A DNA stretch of 64,000 nt. It comes from Laetiporus sulphureus 93-53 (lineage: Eukaryota > Basidiomycota > Agaricomycetes > Polyporales > Laetiporaceae). The first letter of the stretch is position 1; each line of letters starts with the position of its first letter. The position numbers were made by a program, and so were the translations under genes. Shown piece after piece: positions 24,928 to 35,916 of this stretch. The notes under the pieces were generated by a model. The model worked only from the letters and a program-made list of their open reading frames with translations, did not search any database and had not been told where the DNA came from. The stretch spans positions 665,315 through 729,314 of the forward strand of contig NW_024468515.1 in assembly GCF_001632365.1 (NCBI RefSeq), written 5' to 3'.

Positions 24928-27228
24928 CTATCCTTCGTGAGCATCTGTCCCTGAAGCTGGGAGTGCACGATCCGCAGTTGTAGCACCTTGGCTGCTGCTC
25001 AACCCACTAGATACGATACTTTCCCTCCCATCGGTGGCCAGCTCACTCGGCTCATCAACGTCCATGTCCCGGCTGAGCGAAGCCCCTGGTTCGGACATGG
25101 CCCGCTGTGCGAAAGGTCGATCAAATTGCTTGCAATCCTGCTCCATAGTGGACTCCTCCGAGGCGCGCACCGCGATAATATCCGAGTCCGACGCTTCCCT
25201 CCTGATCTTCTGCTGATTGGAGGTCGTTCCCAGGCGTCCACGCCGCCCATCGCGGTGGCGCCCAGGCGTCGTGCTGCTCCAGACCACCCGTCCACGACCA
25301 TCGGTCAGAAAGGGTGGATCCGTGTCTTGAATGACTTCGGGAGTGTCCGGCGCTGAAGGCTCACTCCTCATCTCGTCTCTTGGAGGTCCCGGTTCGGGAC
25401 CGCTGGCCAAGCTTTGGCTCTCACCGCGACCGAGACTGTCAAGACGCAGCACCTCCTGTACCCTCCGCCCCAGAGCTTCCGTCTCGTTCAGCAACGTAGT
25501 CGCCTCTTGCGCGAATTGTTCATCTTCCCTAGCGCGATGCTGCGCTGAGTCTCGCTGAGCCTCTTCGGCCGCTGTCGCCTCATCACTTGTGAATCGAACT
25601 GTCGCCATATCCGGTAATTGTCGGAGGTCATCCATGGTTGGAGCGGTGTGATCAACGACGAAGCCTTCGCGATGAACTACCGTGCTGAAACGAGGCATCG
25701 GTGCAGGAGCCACTCCTGTTCCAGACGTTTGAAGTGCAGCATCTGGTAAGGCCACCTCCAAGTCGGAGGGAGGGGCGATTCGAGAAAGTGACGATTCTGC
25801 AATGTCACCGGCAAGCGCAAGTTGCTCAGCAACTGCCTCCAACAAGGGTGTTTGTGGGCCGTCGTCTGGTGAGTCAAGTTCGTCGTCCGTTGAGCCAAGC
25901 ATCCGCCTGACGCGATCGAGGTCTTCGAAAGAGGCAGACAGCAGTTCCACCTACGGCATCATATTTAAAAGCGCGTCGATCTATCAGACACTGTTGGCAG
26001 GAAAGCTGAGGATGACAATCAAATTGACTTACCAGCCTCTCCATCGTGTCTGCCATTGGCCTGCCACGATCTTCCGCAGCCTGTTGGTCCAACTGTGCGG
26101 CCGGACTGTCTTCGTTGTGATCAGTCTCAGAGTCTGTACTGGACTCTGAGCTGCCATCATCGGATGCCACAGCAAAATCGCCCACGAGCTCGGGAAGGGT
26201 TGCCCTGATCACGTCAAGCCTTGCATTGAGGTCATCGAATACATGGCTGAAGAACTCGTGTTCATAACCGATACTGTATTCCCGACTTATCCGACGGCGA
26301 TGCTCCTGCACGGGCTGTGAAGCTACGATCTTATACTAGAAGCGCATGATGACATACCCTCATGTTATGATCCACGCCATGCCGGAAAATATAGGGGGTC
26401 CCATCTTCATTGACATGTTGATAGAAGCAGTCCTTCCCAAATGGACAAAATCGATCGTTCAACGGTGATTTCGAGAAATGACTGCGTTTTAGTAGATTAA
26501 CTCAGTTTATGCATGCCACAAAAATACATATGATACATACCGGCATGGCACACGAGCCATGCTAGCCTTGTATTGCTCGATGGTCTTGGCCTTCCCTGGG
26601 TGACCCTCCGGGAAGAATTGGCTCGATGGGGTGATGAATCGAGACGACGCGCGACACAGCGGGCATTGCTTCGTTACTCCCGATGATACTACATCTTCGC
26701 TTTTGCCGTGAGGATCACGCCATTCACGTATACACTGCAGGATCAACTAAGTCAGACCGTGGCCTCGGTCGTTCGGCTCGGGTAGTCCGTACCTGAACAC
26801 AGAAAATATGACTACATCCACCTATAACGATGAGTCAGTAGCGAACAGATAGATACTGGGGCAGTGTCATACCAAGGAGACCATATGTCACAGGCTTCTC
26901 GTAGCAAATGCAGCAAAGCTGGTCCTCCTCAGTAGCAGGCTCGGCTGAGGAAGAAGCCACCGCTGATGGAGAATCGCTATGGATGAACCAGCATTGATCA
27001 CCACGACGACAATATCCCGCCGCGTAGAACTTGCAGGTCTTGCTCTTGTCGAAAGGGGTGTACTTCTCGGTCTCACCATGTAGGAACTTGCAGTTGTTTC
27101 CAGCGAAGCAGCCCCGGGACGTATTACTGGGATGATCTCTCAGAGGGCGTTCAATGAGCTTGATAAAACGCATACTAGTAACGGCATGTTCCTCTGGATT
27201 TGGACGTTGCAGGACGATCAGGGTTCAT
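24928..27228 (-). CDS. Makorin-type RING E3 ubiquitin ligase
   Basis: Probable ubiquitin ligase with RNA-binding CCCH fingers. Proposed exons: 27228-27176, 27126-26873, 26821-26793, 26734-26541, 26481-26358, 26314-26033, 25950-24928 (652 aa). CCCH finger 1 is CRYYNTSRGCFAGNNCKFLH and finger 2 is CKFYAAGYCRRGDQCWFIH. The RING is assembled across three exons: CCICYEKPVTYGLLGGC, SHIFCVQCIREW and CPLC. A third CCCH finger follows the RING (RFCPFGKDCFYQHVNEDG), the makorin order. Exon 3 is 29 nt and carries the Cys/His core of the RING. The remaining 400 residues form an acidic, low-complexity tail rich in Asp, Glu, Ser and Arg, much longer than the C-terminus of animal makorins. Its role is unknown. 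Confidence 0.92.
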
Positions 27229-27526
27229 AAGAATTGGGCGTGGATGCGTAATCTCTGCAACTTCCCCGCACGGAAAGACTTCGAGAGAGGGAATGGCGAC
27301 GACTAGCTAGTGCAGGTCGACGGCGATTAGGAATCAGGCAGATAACGGTCCTCGACAGCAAGCTACGGGCGCTGGCGAGATATGACGATGAGAGCTGGTT
27401 GGAAAGGGTCGTGAAACGATCCGTACGGCTGTTTCCCTTTACGGTCAGAATGCTTAGTCAGCAGCTTGAACCGCAAGTGGCCAGTGGACACCACGCCTCT
27501 CCACGCTTTGCCAAATTCAGACCACG

Positions 27527-28640
27527 ATGTCGCTACCTTCAACGGCGACCATAAGACATCAACTCGTCGCTGCTCTCGGCCCTAAAGCCCCCAACTACTG
27601 GGGAGTTTTGCGACAGTACTTGGCCGCCCAAATATCGCGCATCGAGTTCGAGGAACAGGTCAAGGAGCTACTGGATACAACCCATCTATGTGTGCTCCTT
27701 CTCTGATTGCGTTTTATATGTCTGGTGATGCTTCTAATCAGTACAGCTACACAACTCCTTGATTGTCTCGCTATTTGACACATCCGCTCATCTCGCGCCA
27801 CCGACCCCTCCACCGGATGTTCCCAAGCTACCACCGCGCAAACGGCGCCGCACGCTCCCGTATCAAGGCTCTGACGTAAATGATGCAATGACACTACGTT
27901 CAGCAAGATTGAAGCGGTGGACTGTCGGACTGGCCCGACACGAACGCGAACGCGTGCGACATCTGGATTCGTACGCTGCGACGGTCGAGCCACGGCCACA
28001 ACAATACAAGGACGAAATCGCCGCGGACCGTGGTGTGCTGCTCCTGCCTGAACGCGGAGGTACGCTCTATCGCGACTCGATTGTATATTGGAGAACTCTA
28101 CACCTGACGTCCTACAGAGCCACCAGGCAGCCGCCCGCCACTGCATCTCGCATCAGCGTCGCGAGGATTTACTGTGCAGCATATATCCGATCGCATTAAC
28201 TTGATATGTGCGCAGCATAATCTTGGGTCGCCGCCGAAGGTTGTGTCTTCACTCATGATGCTAGCCTTTGAAGTAAGCAACTGTATCCGTTCAGCTGCCC
28301 GTTATTCATCCAACCATTGTAGGCCAAGCTCAAGCAGCTCATTTCTCAAGCGCTCTCGCTCACAGCCACCTCCCACGCGATCACCTCTATTCGTCCTACA
28401 TCGCGCAATAGTAATAACTATCTACTTTCCGCATCCGCCTTCGAGACGCTCTTCACGGTTTCTCCTGCCATCCTGCCTAACAAGTCGGCGGCTGCGATGC
28501 GCATGGCTCTAGGTGAAAACGACATGCCCGATTATGATCTCCCTCTCAAGGACAAGGACATCCACGATCAGCGGTGGCAACTGCTTGCGTTGCTGAGTGA
28601 CCGGAGCGCTGTCAAGGAGGAATTGCGGAAGTTGCGATGA
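27527..28640 (+). CDS. HFI1: SAGA complex adaptor subunit Ada1 (Hfi1/TADA1)
   Basis: Structural subunit of the SAGA histone acetyltransferase coactivator; its histone-fold partner is TAF12. Proposed exons: 27527-27689, 27742-28059, 28118-28272, 28323-28640 (317 aa). The N-terminus matches the SAGA-Tad1 family: TIRHQLVAALGPKAPNYWGV, LRQYLAAQISRIEFEEQVKE, LLDTTHLLQLHNSLIVSLFD. A basic segment PPRKRRRTLP follows, then a conserved central region (VQHISDRINLICAQHNLGSP, VSSLMMLAFEAKLKQLISQA) likely containing the histone-fold-like helices, and LSASAFETLFTVSPAILPNK near the C-terminus. TAF10, another SAGA/TFIID subunit, is encoded at 46.1-46.9 kb but the two are far apart. The predicted length is shorter than yeast Hfi1. 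Confidence 0.9.
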
Positions 28641-28804
28641 CCATGTGCTGTTCGTTCTTGTATCATGAGACGTAGAGGGCCTGTCGGGATATATTAATGT
28701 ATGTAAGTTACCGCTCAGCCGGATATGCCGGGCCGGGCCTGACCCTGACGTAGCGTCACTGCGAGCTTTTGCTTCCGACGGTTTACCGAGTGCTTGCGTC
28801 GGTC

Positions 28805-28810
28805 TATAAA
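28805..28810 (+). promoter_or_regulatory. TATA-like box upstream of dehydrogenase copy 1
   Basis: TATAAA lies 48-53 bases upstream of the proposed ATG at 28858. The distance is short for a fungal TATA element unless transcription starts very close to the ATG. Confidence 0.35.
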
Positions 28811-28857
28811 ACCACTCGGGCAGTCCGTTCAATTCTCATTCACTTATTCGCAACCAT

Positions 28858-30443
28858 ATGTCGTCCGTGATGGCGCTCAGTAACCCCTTTGTGCTGCGAT
28901 GGGGAGTGATCTCCACAGGCAGGATTGCCATGGAATTCGTGAAAGTAAGATCGCGGTTGTACTCGGATGGGCATAAACACTGAAAGCCGTCGTGCAGGAC
29001 TGTTCAATCGATCCGTTGACGTGCGTTATGCAGCAGTGCTATGTATCTTTCAAGGGATTGAGCGGTGCATCAGGCGCGGTACAACCGATGTTGTCCACAA
29101 AGTCATTGCGGTCGGATCTCGACACGGCAACGTTCAAAAGGCCGTGGACTTCATCAAGGCATACGGTGCAGGGCAGCCCATCAAGGCATATGGCACCTAC
29201 GAAGACGTCTTTGCAGACAAGGTAAACCACATGGTCATATCCCCCGAGGTTCACTCGTTCAATGATGATTTCTCAGGATGTTGATGCCATCTACATCGGT
29301 GACCGCAATGTAGCCATAGGGTCGAACCACCTGACTGAATGCATCTCCAGGATCCCCCCACACGCAGCACTATGAGAATGCGCTTGCGGCGCTCCTCGCG
29401 GGAAAACATGTTCTATGCGAGAAAGCCACAACATCTAACGCCGCTGAACTACGGCACTTGCTGTCTGTCGCTAAACAGAAGCAACTTTTCTTTATGGAAG
29501 CTATGTGGACGAGGTTCCAGCCTTTGACCAAGGAAGTAAAGCGAATTGCTGAGGAGGGCACTCTTGGAGATCCCGTCGTACTGCATGCTGATTTATCTCA
29601 TGATTTTGATATTGAGGGTGCGTAGAATCTGTGTTTGCCAATGACAGCCATCTGGTGAAATTTAGTCTTGATTCTGTAGACATTCCCACCTCTCACAGAA
29701 TAATTGACCCCCGCCTTGGAGGAGGGGCTCTGCTTGACCTGTGCGTGGTCCCACCTCTGCGCTGCAGACTTTGTGCATACTGACACTGATCGTGGTCAGA
29801 GGACCATATCCGTTGTTCTGGGTAAAGGGCTAGATTATCAAGTCGTTGATGTTTAAAACTGACCAATCCTGTCTCAGACTGTGCTAGCTCTATACGATCA
29901 TCCGAAAAATCAGAAGGAAAAGCCCACTAGCATCAGCGCATCTATGATCAAGACCCCAATAACTGGTGTCGACAGCAGCACGGCCTGGTCGGTGAATTTC
30001 ACCAAGACCTTACGTGCGCAGGCGATCCTCAGCTGCAGCATAACGGTACCGACGGCGCATTTTGGAGTTACTATACGGTACCGCAACGGAAACATCATTA
30101 TCGGGACGCCCATCTTCAAGCCGACTTCATTCACGGTGCAATACTTCGACAAGCCCGGTAGCGGAGTGATTATTCGTGAGGAGAAGCGTGTATTCCACTA
30201 CGTCGGCGGCGGTTGGCACTTCGAGGCAGATGAGGTGGCTAGGTGCGTGAGAGATGGTAAGCTGGAGAGCGAGCTGTGGGGCCATGACAAGAGTCTGCTC
30301 CTGATGGAGACTTTCGACGAGGTGAGTGGTCGTCACTCCGGCACTCGAAAACCGGCTGTCTGCGAGCTGACATCGGGGCGCTCTCTTAGGTCCGGCGCCA
30401 AGGCGGCTATAAGTTGCCAGATGGTGTCGAAAAGGTGCTCTGA
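28858..30443 (+). CDS. Gfo/Idh/MocA dehydrogenase, dihydrodiol/xylose dehydrogenase-like, copy 1
   Basis: NAD(P)-dependent oxidoreductase of the Gfo/Idh/MocA superfamily, closest in layout to dimeric dihydrodiol dehydrogenase / NADP-xylose dehydrogenase. Proposed exons: 28858-28944, 28998-29020, 29074-29221, 29277-29298, 29351-29617, 29680-29740, 29800-29821, 29878-30321, 30390-30443 (375 aa). Motifs: nucleotide-binding start LRWGVISTGRIAMEFVK, KVIAVGSRHGNVQKAVDFIK, YGTYEDVFADKDVDAIYIGS, HVLCEKATTSNAAELRHLL, FMEAMWTRFQPLTKEVKRIA, DPRLGGGALLDLGPYPLFW, and FHYVGGGWHFEADEVARCV. CEKA replaces the usual EKP. The protein ends VEKVL. All internal exon lengths equal those of copy 2 at 33755. Substrate cannot be set from sequence. 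Confidence 0.92.
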
Positions 30444-30972
30444 TCAGTTACACGTGCTGTCTTGGAGTGTAGCTCGAATGAACGGAGAACACTGCGAGAT
30501 TTCAGGATTCCATTGTGTTTGCGGAATCTCTCGCGATATGTTGATATCGAGATTAATTGCGCTTCACACGAAGAGACTCGCTACCGGTCTTTGTGACAAT
30601 GCCTGCTATTATGTCATGAAATTGAAATAATTCGCGCGATGCACGGACCTAACGATCTGTAATTGTGTGAAGTGAATAGCGTTGATACTAGTAGCATGCG
30701 ATACTTCTGACGAGCTTCGCGGAGTTGCAGAATCAATAATCGACGGTATCAGCAATGGCACATCGCGACGCAAACTCAACATTATGAGGTGCTTCTCCAG
30801 TACGACGGTCATTCTAGATGCTATATGATTGAACAACACAAAGCCAAAAGAATAAAGTCTGATGTGGTGGCGAACCACACACTGTCATAGCAATGCACGA
30901 TGGGGGAAGAGATGATAAAAGAATCTCACAGTCCGGCGCCTTCAAACCCATGTAGGGATGGTTCGTCGGAGC
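30444..30972. other. Intergenic, AT-richer than flanking genes
   Basis: No gene recognised. It joins the 3' flank of dehydrogenase copy 1 to the decayed block that follows. Confidence 0.45.
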
Positions 30973-32240
30973 CTATGGGCGCACGACAGCAAAAAAGGCC
31001 TGGATGCTACCTTTTGAGATCTGTTTGACCTCGACGAGCAACACATGTTCCAACCGAATGGGGCCCTCGGGATACAGCAACCATTCGTGGCCCACTGATG
31101 CAATCAGTTTCTATTGAATTTGCGAGTAAACTTCGATAGCAAAAATGCGTAATGCCGGGACGCATACCTTGTTGTCCTAGAATTTCCGAAACTCGGTGCT
31201 GATAGTTTGTGTGAGTTTAGAGAAACTGATGGGTCTAGGGATCGCATGAGCTGTCCTGGTTACAATCTGCCGGCGGTAAGGCTCGTATCCTGGCCACTGC
31301 ATCAGTATGTTAGCGGTATGCTCTATAATGAGTCAATGGCCTGCGATTGGGACATACAATAATATGGAGGGTAGTCTTTGCAGAAATGGGTTTATACGGA
31401 GAGTACATGAAGGAGGATCCCCCATATAAATCGAGAAAGTTCCCATCCGACACTTGGGCCAATAAGATGCCCCGCGATCCCGAGGAAAGAAGGCATTCAA
31501 GCAAAGTTATTGGAGTAAATGGTTGCCGTGACCTCATATCACGATAGGGCAACGAGGGCACGTCCTGTTCGAAGACCTAAGACATGTGATGAGCCATTAG
31601 CGTGTTGTAAGAACACTTCAGAGAAAGGGTATACCTGATACGCAGGAGATATCGCAGAGGGCATTGACGGTGGGTTGAAGATAGCAACAGTGGGGTAGTA
31701 CGGCGCCTGATAATATTACGATGTCTCTCAGCTCGAGGACGCTAGAAGAAAACCCATTGAAATACCACGGCATCCATATCCACAAGCCCAGAGAAAGGTG
31801 GCACCGCATTGACCACACGTTGCCGAACCTTGACACAATCATTTTCAGAATAGATATCCATGCTGCTAGCACATGACTTGCCTGAGACTCGTAAGCGACG
31901 GCCGCGCTAGCGGTGTTAAAAGCCGAAGGCTACATCCTCCGTCAATGCTGATCGCTTTGCCAAAGAATTGCAAGGATCTACATACGATTGTGGACCTTAT
32001 AGCTTGAGCGTGCAAGGGAGATGTGGTCATCCAACCGAGCGAGTCGGTCTGTGCAGTCCGCGAGCAGGCAGTAAATCTGTCAGTCAAACTGCGTACGTTT
32101 TGAAGCCTTTCATTCAAGACAGGAGCCATAGATCCATCATATGCAGGTGCTCCAAGACCGATCGGCGCGGAGGTGATACCACAATCAACTTCCTGACCAA
32201 AGGTAGAATTCTGATTTTGCCAGACGTCATGCTGCTCCAT
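30973..32240 (-). pseudogene. Decayed member of a basidiomycete-specific hypothetical protein family
   Basis: Five exon-like segments can be read: 32240-31878, 31828-31635, 31576-31358, 31296-31168, 31110-30973. They encode GLGAPAYDGSMAPVL and SLGWMTTSPLHAQAIRSTI; CYLQPTVNALCDISCVSG; ILLAQVSDGNFLDLYGGSSF; HIIWPGYEPYRRQIVTR; and GPIRLEHVLLVEVKQISKGS. I know this WPGY...R.I.TR layout from repetitive hypothetical proteins of Agaricomycetes; no function is established. Two disabling lesions are visible: the frame changes around 31742-31752, inside AVVFQW.../FSSSVLELRDI, and an in-frame TAG (31177-31179) interrupts FRKF*DNK. The third junction also does not keep phase. It lies between the two dehydrogenase paralogues. 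Confidence 0.7.
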
Positions 32241-32424
32241 GTTAGAATCAAAGAGAAGGAGAGAGCAGTGTTGGGGAAAAGCTTTGGTTGCTGTGGGAGA
32301 TGCGACATGCCCTATATAATTCAATATGACACACTGCAGCAGCAGTCAGATGTCTCAGAGACAAGGCCCAAAAGCAGCTGGTGAAAAAACGGCAGGCATG
32401 CCGGCGAGTCGCGAAAGTGAGAGA

Positions 32425-32558
32425 AGCGACAGTCAAAGAAGCGGACGGGCAAAGAAGCAGGCAGCCAAAGACGCGGACAGCCAAAGACGCGGACAGCCAA
32501 AGAAGCGAGCAGCCAAAGACGCGGGCCAAGACGCGGACAGCGACAGCGAAAGAAGCAG
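32425..32558. repeat. Minisatellite, ~16-bp unit
   Basis: About seven to eight imperfect tandem copies of a 16-bp unit close to AGCCAAAGACGCGGAC. Variants swap GACGCG for GAAGCG, and one copy is shortened near 32525. It is purine-rich on the plus strand. ORFs running through it on either strand are low-complexity and not supported as genes. Confidence 0.8.
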
Positions 32559-32909
32559 CAGTGGGGAAACAGGCATCCATCAACGATAATGATCGATATC
32601 TAGTATATGATGGTCTGCATCCGGGAAATGGAAACCGAGGCCCCCGTACCGCCGCAGCCGTCTACTCTCCGGCAAGCTCGCGGCAGGTAGTCGCCGCCAG
32701 TTGTGGTGCGGGAGAGCCCAGCGAGCCGCCCGAAGTGTACGGTGAGTGTTTGAGCTACCGGAACGAACGCCATCGGCAGTCGACGATAAGGCGGTCTATC
32801 GGAAAAGCAATGGTGGTGGACAATCCGATGACAAGCAGGGGACAAAACAACGAATGTGCGATCTTATAACAGAGACTCAGAGCGTGCGGTGTAGTAAAAT
32901 GGTCGCCTC

Positions 32910-33278
32910 TCAACCGTGAGCCCACTGGCACAGCAGAGCATCGGTGGTAACGCCTGACTCACAGATACATTCCCGGCCAGCGTCTGCTCCATCATGATAC
33001 CACGATGTGCCTGCGGAGTCAAAAAATCGGCAGGTGAAGTGGTTGGCACCATGATAAATAATACCCGCAAGAGAGTAGCGAAACGATCTTTCTTCAATAG
33101 AGATCGTGAGGGTGCGTTCGACGTTGACTACGTGGTTGGCCCAGGGTTGAAGTCGGCTGAACTTGTCCAGTCCGATCAGTGGAGGAGCGCGGCTGTGATG
33201 CGATGTGATAACGTGTGCGTCGCGGGACATAGACGGCAACATTGACCGAGATGTGATTTCAACAACACAGCTAGGCAA
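32910..33278 (-). pseudogene. Fragment of a repetitive-element protein with a peptidase C19-like C-terminal motif
   Basis: A 122-codon open frame contains IEERSFRYSLAGIIYHGANH followed by FTCRFFDSAGTSWYHDGADA. The pattern 'Y.L.GIIYHG..HFT.R..D..G..WYHDG' is one I associate with repetitive agaricomycete proteins, and it resembles the C-terminal half of ubiquitin-specific peptidases, where a His precedes the substrate and a WY-DG block follows. No start codon context, upstream domain or Cys box is present. Related coding signal just upstream (33176-33358) is in a different frame, suggesting a shifted remnant. Assignment is tentative. Confidence 0.4.
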
Positions 33279-33439
33279 TTCGACGACATGACGATTGTCG
33301 GGCGGTGTGAGAGGTGGTCCCAGTGAACCGCGAACGTTCCTTCAAACGCAACAAGCATGGGTCACGCCATAGTAGGACGCGCCGGGTGTTTTCGCTGAGC
33401 TGCCACAGACGCGTTTGAGAGAGCCGAAGTAATCACATC

Positions 33440-33524
33440 CATTTAATCCGGGATTAAAGTACTATTGTAGCAAATCTCATTGGTCAATTCAAATTTTGTC
33501 TGTACTTTTGTCCGGGATTAAATG
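33440..33524. repeat. 85-bp fold-back with ~23-bp imperfect inverted ends
   Basis: The left arm 33440-33463 (CATTTAATCCGGGATTAAAG...) pairs with the right arm 33501-33524, whose reverse complement begins CATTTAATCCCGGACAAAAG. Each arm itself contains the near-palindrome TTTAATCC-GGATTAAA. The loop of about 37 bp is AT-rich. It may be a tiny MITE remnant or a cruciform-forming site. It lies 230 bp upstream of dehydrogenase copy 2. Confidence 0.6.
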
Positions 33525-33754
33525 ACAAAACTCCCGATGTGAATGCCGTTGTCCACAGTTTACCTGCGGGGATTCGAACAGTCATGTGAGCCTCGCTCAT
33601 GAATCCCTTCCGTCGTCGCCCCGCCGCACCCACATAGAATCCCGTTCATCTGTCACAATGTCTCGTGGCCGTCCGATATAATAAGACTATCTACTCACGG
33701 GCGTCGGAGGTGCATCAGTACTGGTCTCTTTCCCATTTTCCATCTGCGGTACTC

Positions 33755-35343
33755 ATGGCATCCATACGCGACCCCTTCGTTTTGCATTGGGGCGTCGTGT
33801 CGACTGGGTGGATTGCGGAGCAGTTTGTGAAGGTAGGACATTCATCGCCTGATCTAAATGCGACCTAGTTGAGACTTGCATTGTAGGATTGCGTCGTGGA
33901 CCCCAAGACGCACGTTGCTGAAATTGCCATGATCCCCGTTCTGTACTGACAATTATCGATAGGCGTGGGACGACGGATGTCGTCCACCAAGTGGTCGCTG
34001 TCGGGTCCCGCAATGGCGAAGTGCACAAGGCCCAGGCCTTCATTGACACCTATGCCCCAGGCAAGAACGTTAAAGCGTACGGCACGTATGAAGAGGTGTA
34101 CGCAGACCCGGTATGCTCTGCGTCGGATCTTGCAGCCCCCTACTTGACAGCCCTGTGTCTACGTAGGAAGTCAATGTAATTTACATAGGTATACATGGCG
34201 TGCATTTCGACTTAGCAAAACCGTCTGAGAATGCGTGCAGGTTCTCCGCATGCTATGCATTTTGAAAATGCAATGGCAGCACTGAACGCGGGCAAGCATG
34301 TCTTGTGCGAAAAGGCAGTCACTCTCAACGCAGCTGAGCTGCGGAAACTTCTGTCAGTTGCCGAGGCGAAAAATCTGTTCTTCATGGAAGCATTGTGGAC
34401 ACGTTTTCAACCTCTCGTCAAGGCATTCAAGCAAATCGCGGAAGACGGCTCACTGGGAGATCCGATAATGTTACATGCGGACTTCTCCCACTATTTTGAC
34501 ATGAACAGTGAGCCGACAGATGCTCTGTCGAGGGGGAGGGACGTTGAATCGTACTGATTATGCCGCATTGATGATTAGACCTACCAACAACGCACAGAAT
34601 GCTTGATCCTCGCCTTGGGGGTGGAGGCCTTCTCGACTTGTGAGCTAACTACTCTAGCAATCGCATCTTTCGACTGACAGTGAAATTTGACAGAGGACCG
34701 TATCCAATGTTTTGGGTATGACGGTATTTGCGTTGAAAGGGTAACATTCCGATTTGACACACTTATCAGGCTGTACTTGCGCTTTATGAGCATCCGTCAA
34801 ACAAGCGGGCAAAGCCCACGAGCGTCACCGCATCCATGATCAAGACGCCACGCACTGGCGTCGATATCAGTACCAGCTGGACGCTGAATTTCACCTCCAC
34901 TCTCCGTGCACAGGCAAACCTCAGCTGTAGTGCGACTCTTCCTTCACCAGAGATAGGCGCTACAATCCGCTACCAGAAAGGCACGATCACCGTAGGGTCT
35001 CCGCTGCCCATCCCGAGCTGGTTCCAGGTGCAATGGTTTGATAGTCCAGATAAGGGCAACGTCGTGCGAGAGGAGAAACGTATGTTCCACTATGTAGGTG
35101 GAGGATGGCACTTCCAGGCGGATGAGGTGGCACGGTGTGTGAGGGACGGCAAGATCGAGAGTGACCTGTGGAGTCATGACAAGAGCCTACTCTTGATGGA
35201 GACGTTTGACGAGGTAAGACTGGCCACGCTGCCGATTCCTTCGAGCGCATTATGTTGAGTTTCACCGATAGGTTCGCTATCAAGGCAATTACATGCTACC
35301 AGAAGGCGTCGAGAAGGTCCTTCTCAACAAACCAAGGGCCTGA
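33755..35343 (+). CDS. Gfo/Idh/MocA dehydrogenase, dihydrodiol/xylose dehydrogenase-like, copy 2
   Basis: Tandem paralogue of the gene at 28858. Proposed exons: 33755-33832, 33887-33909, 33963-34110, 34167-34188, 34241-34507, 34579-34639, 34694-34715, 34770-35213, 35272-35343 (378 aa). Exons 2 to 8 have exactly the same lengths as in copy 1 (23, 148, 22, 267, 61, 22, 444 nt). Motifs: LHWGVVSTGWIAEQFVK, VVAVGSRNGEVHKAQAFI, AYGTYEEVYADPEVNVIYIG, HVLCEKAVTLNAAELRKLLS, FMEALWTRFQPLVKAFK, DPRLGGGGLLDLGPYPMFW, FHYVGGGWHFQADEVARCV. The tail is longer than copy 1, ending VEKVLLNKPRA. Intron 2 has a GC donor (AC|GCACGT) where copy 1 has GTGCGT. Both copies look intact and therefore functional. Confidence 0.92.
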
Positions 35344-35916
35344 GGAGGAAAAAAGTTCAGGAAATTTCTGCAACTGGTTTTTCCTATACAAGTCTTGAAC
35401 GTTATGTGTACCAATTCAATGCATATGACAGTACATCACTTCGATATCCTCACACGGTGTAACAAGTAGTCATTGCGAATTATCAATGATTGCCTGCGTG
35501 CTGTGAGCAGCTCGGCCGTTTCATATAGGATACGTGCACCTTCCCAGCAGAGTTGTCGGACATGTCCTCAAGAAGCAGTCTCCGCTGAGGACATGACGGC
35601 ACGATTCTCTTTGAACTAGCGGTCAAGATATGTGCTGATTCGGAGCTGCCAGAGACCTTATACTCCCGCATCGACTTCTCATCAGATGTTTGTAGCGGAG
35701 CCACCAGTTAAAAACGTTGTGACTCCAGTTGCAACAGAACAGAAGTGCTCGAGCAGGAATTTCAAGAAAACCCGTCGCGAGTCGCGAGGGTCGAGTTCGA
35801 TGTTCGGTCACGTGACCCGCCCCTTCTTGAATGGCTACAGGAATGATGATGGCTTTGCTCGTTCCTCCGCCGCACATTTTCGCGCAGTTTATCGTGAGCG
35901 ACGTTGAGCGTGTGGG
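35344..35916. other. Intergenic, nothing recognised
   Basis: About 570 bp between dehydrogenase copy 2 and the symplekin start. Short ORFs only; presumably the PTA1 promoter. Confidence 0.5.

Noticed and set aside
32248..32869. ORFs on both strands running through the minisatellite
   Set aside because: They are generated by the 16-bp repeat in several frames and have no conserved sequence.
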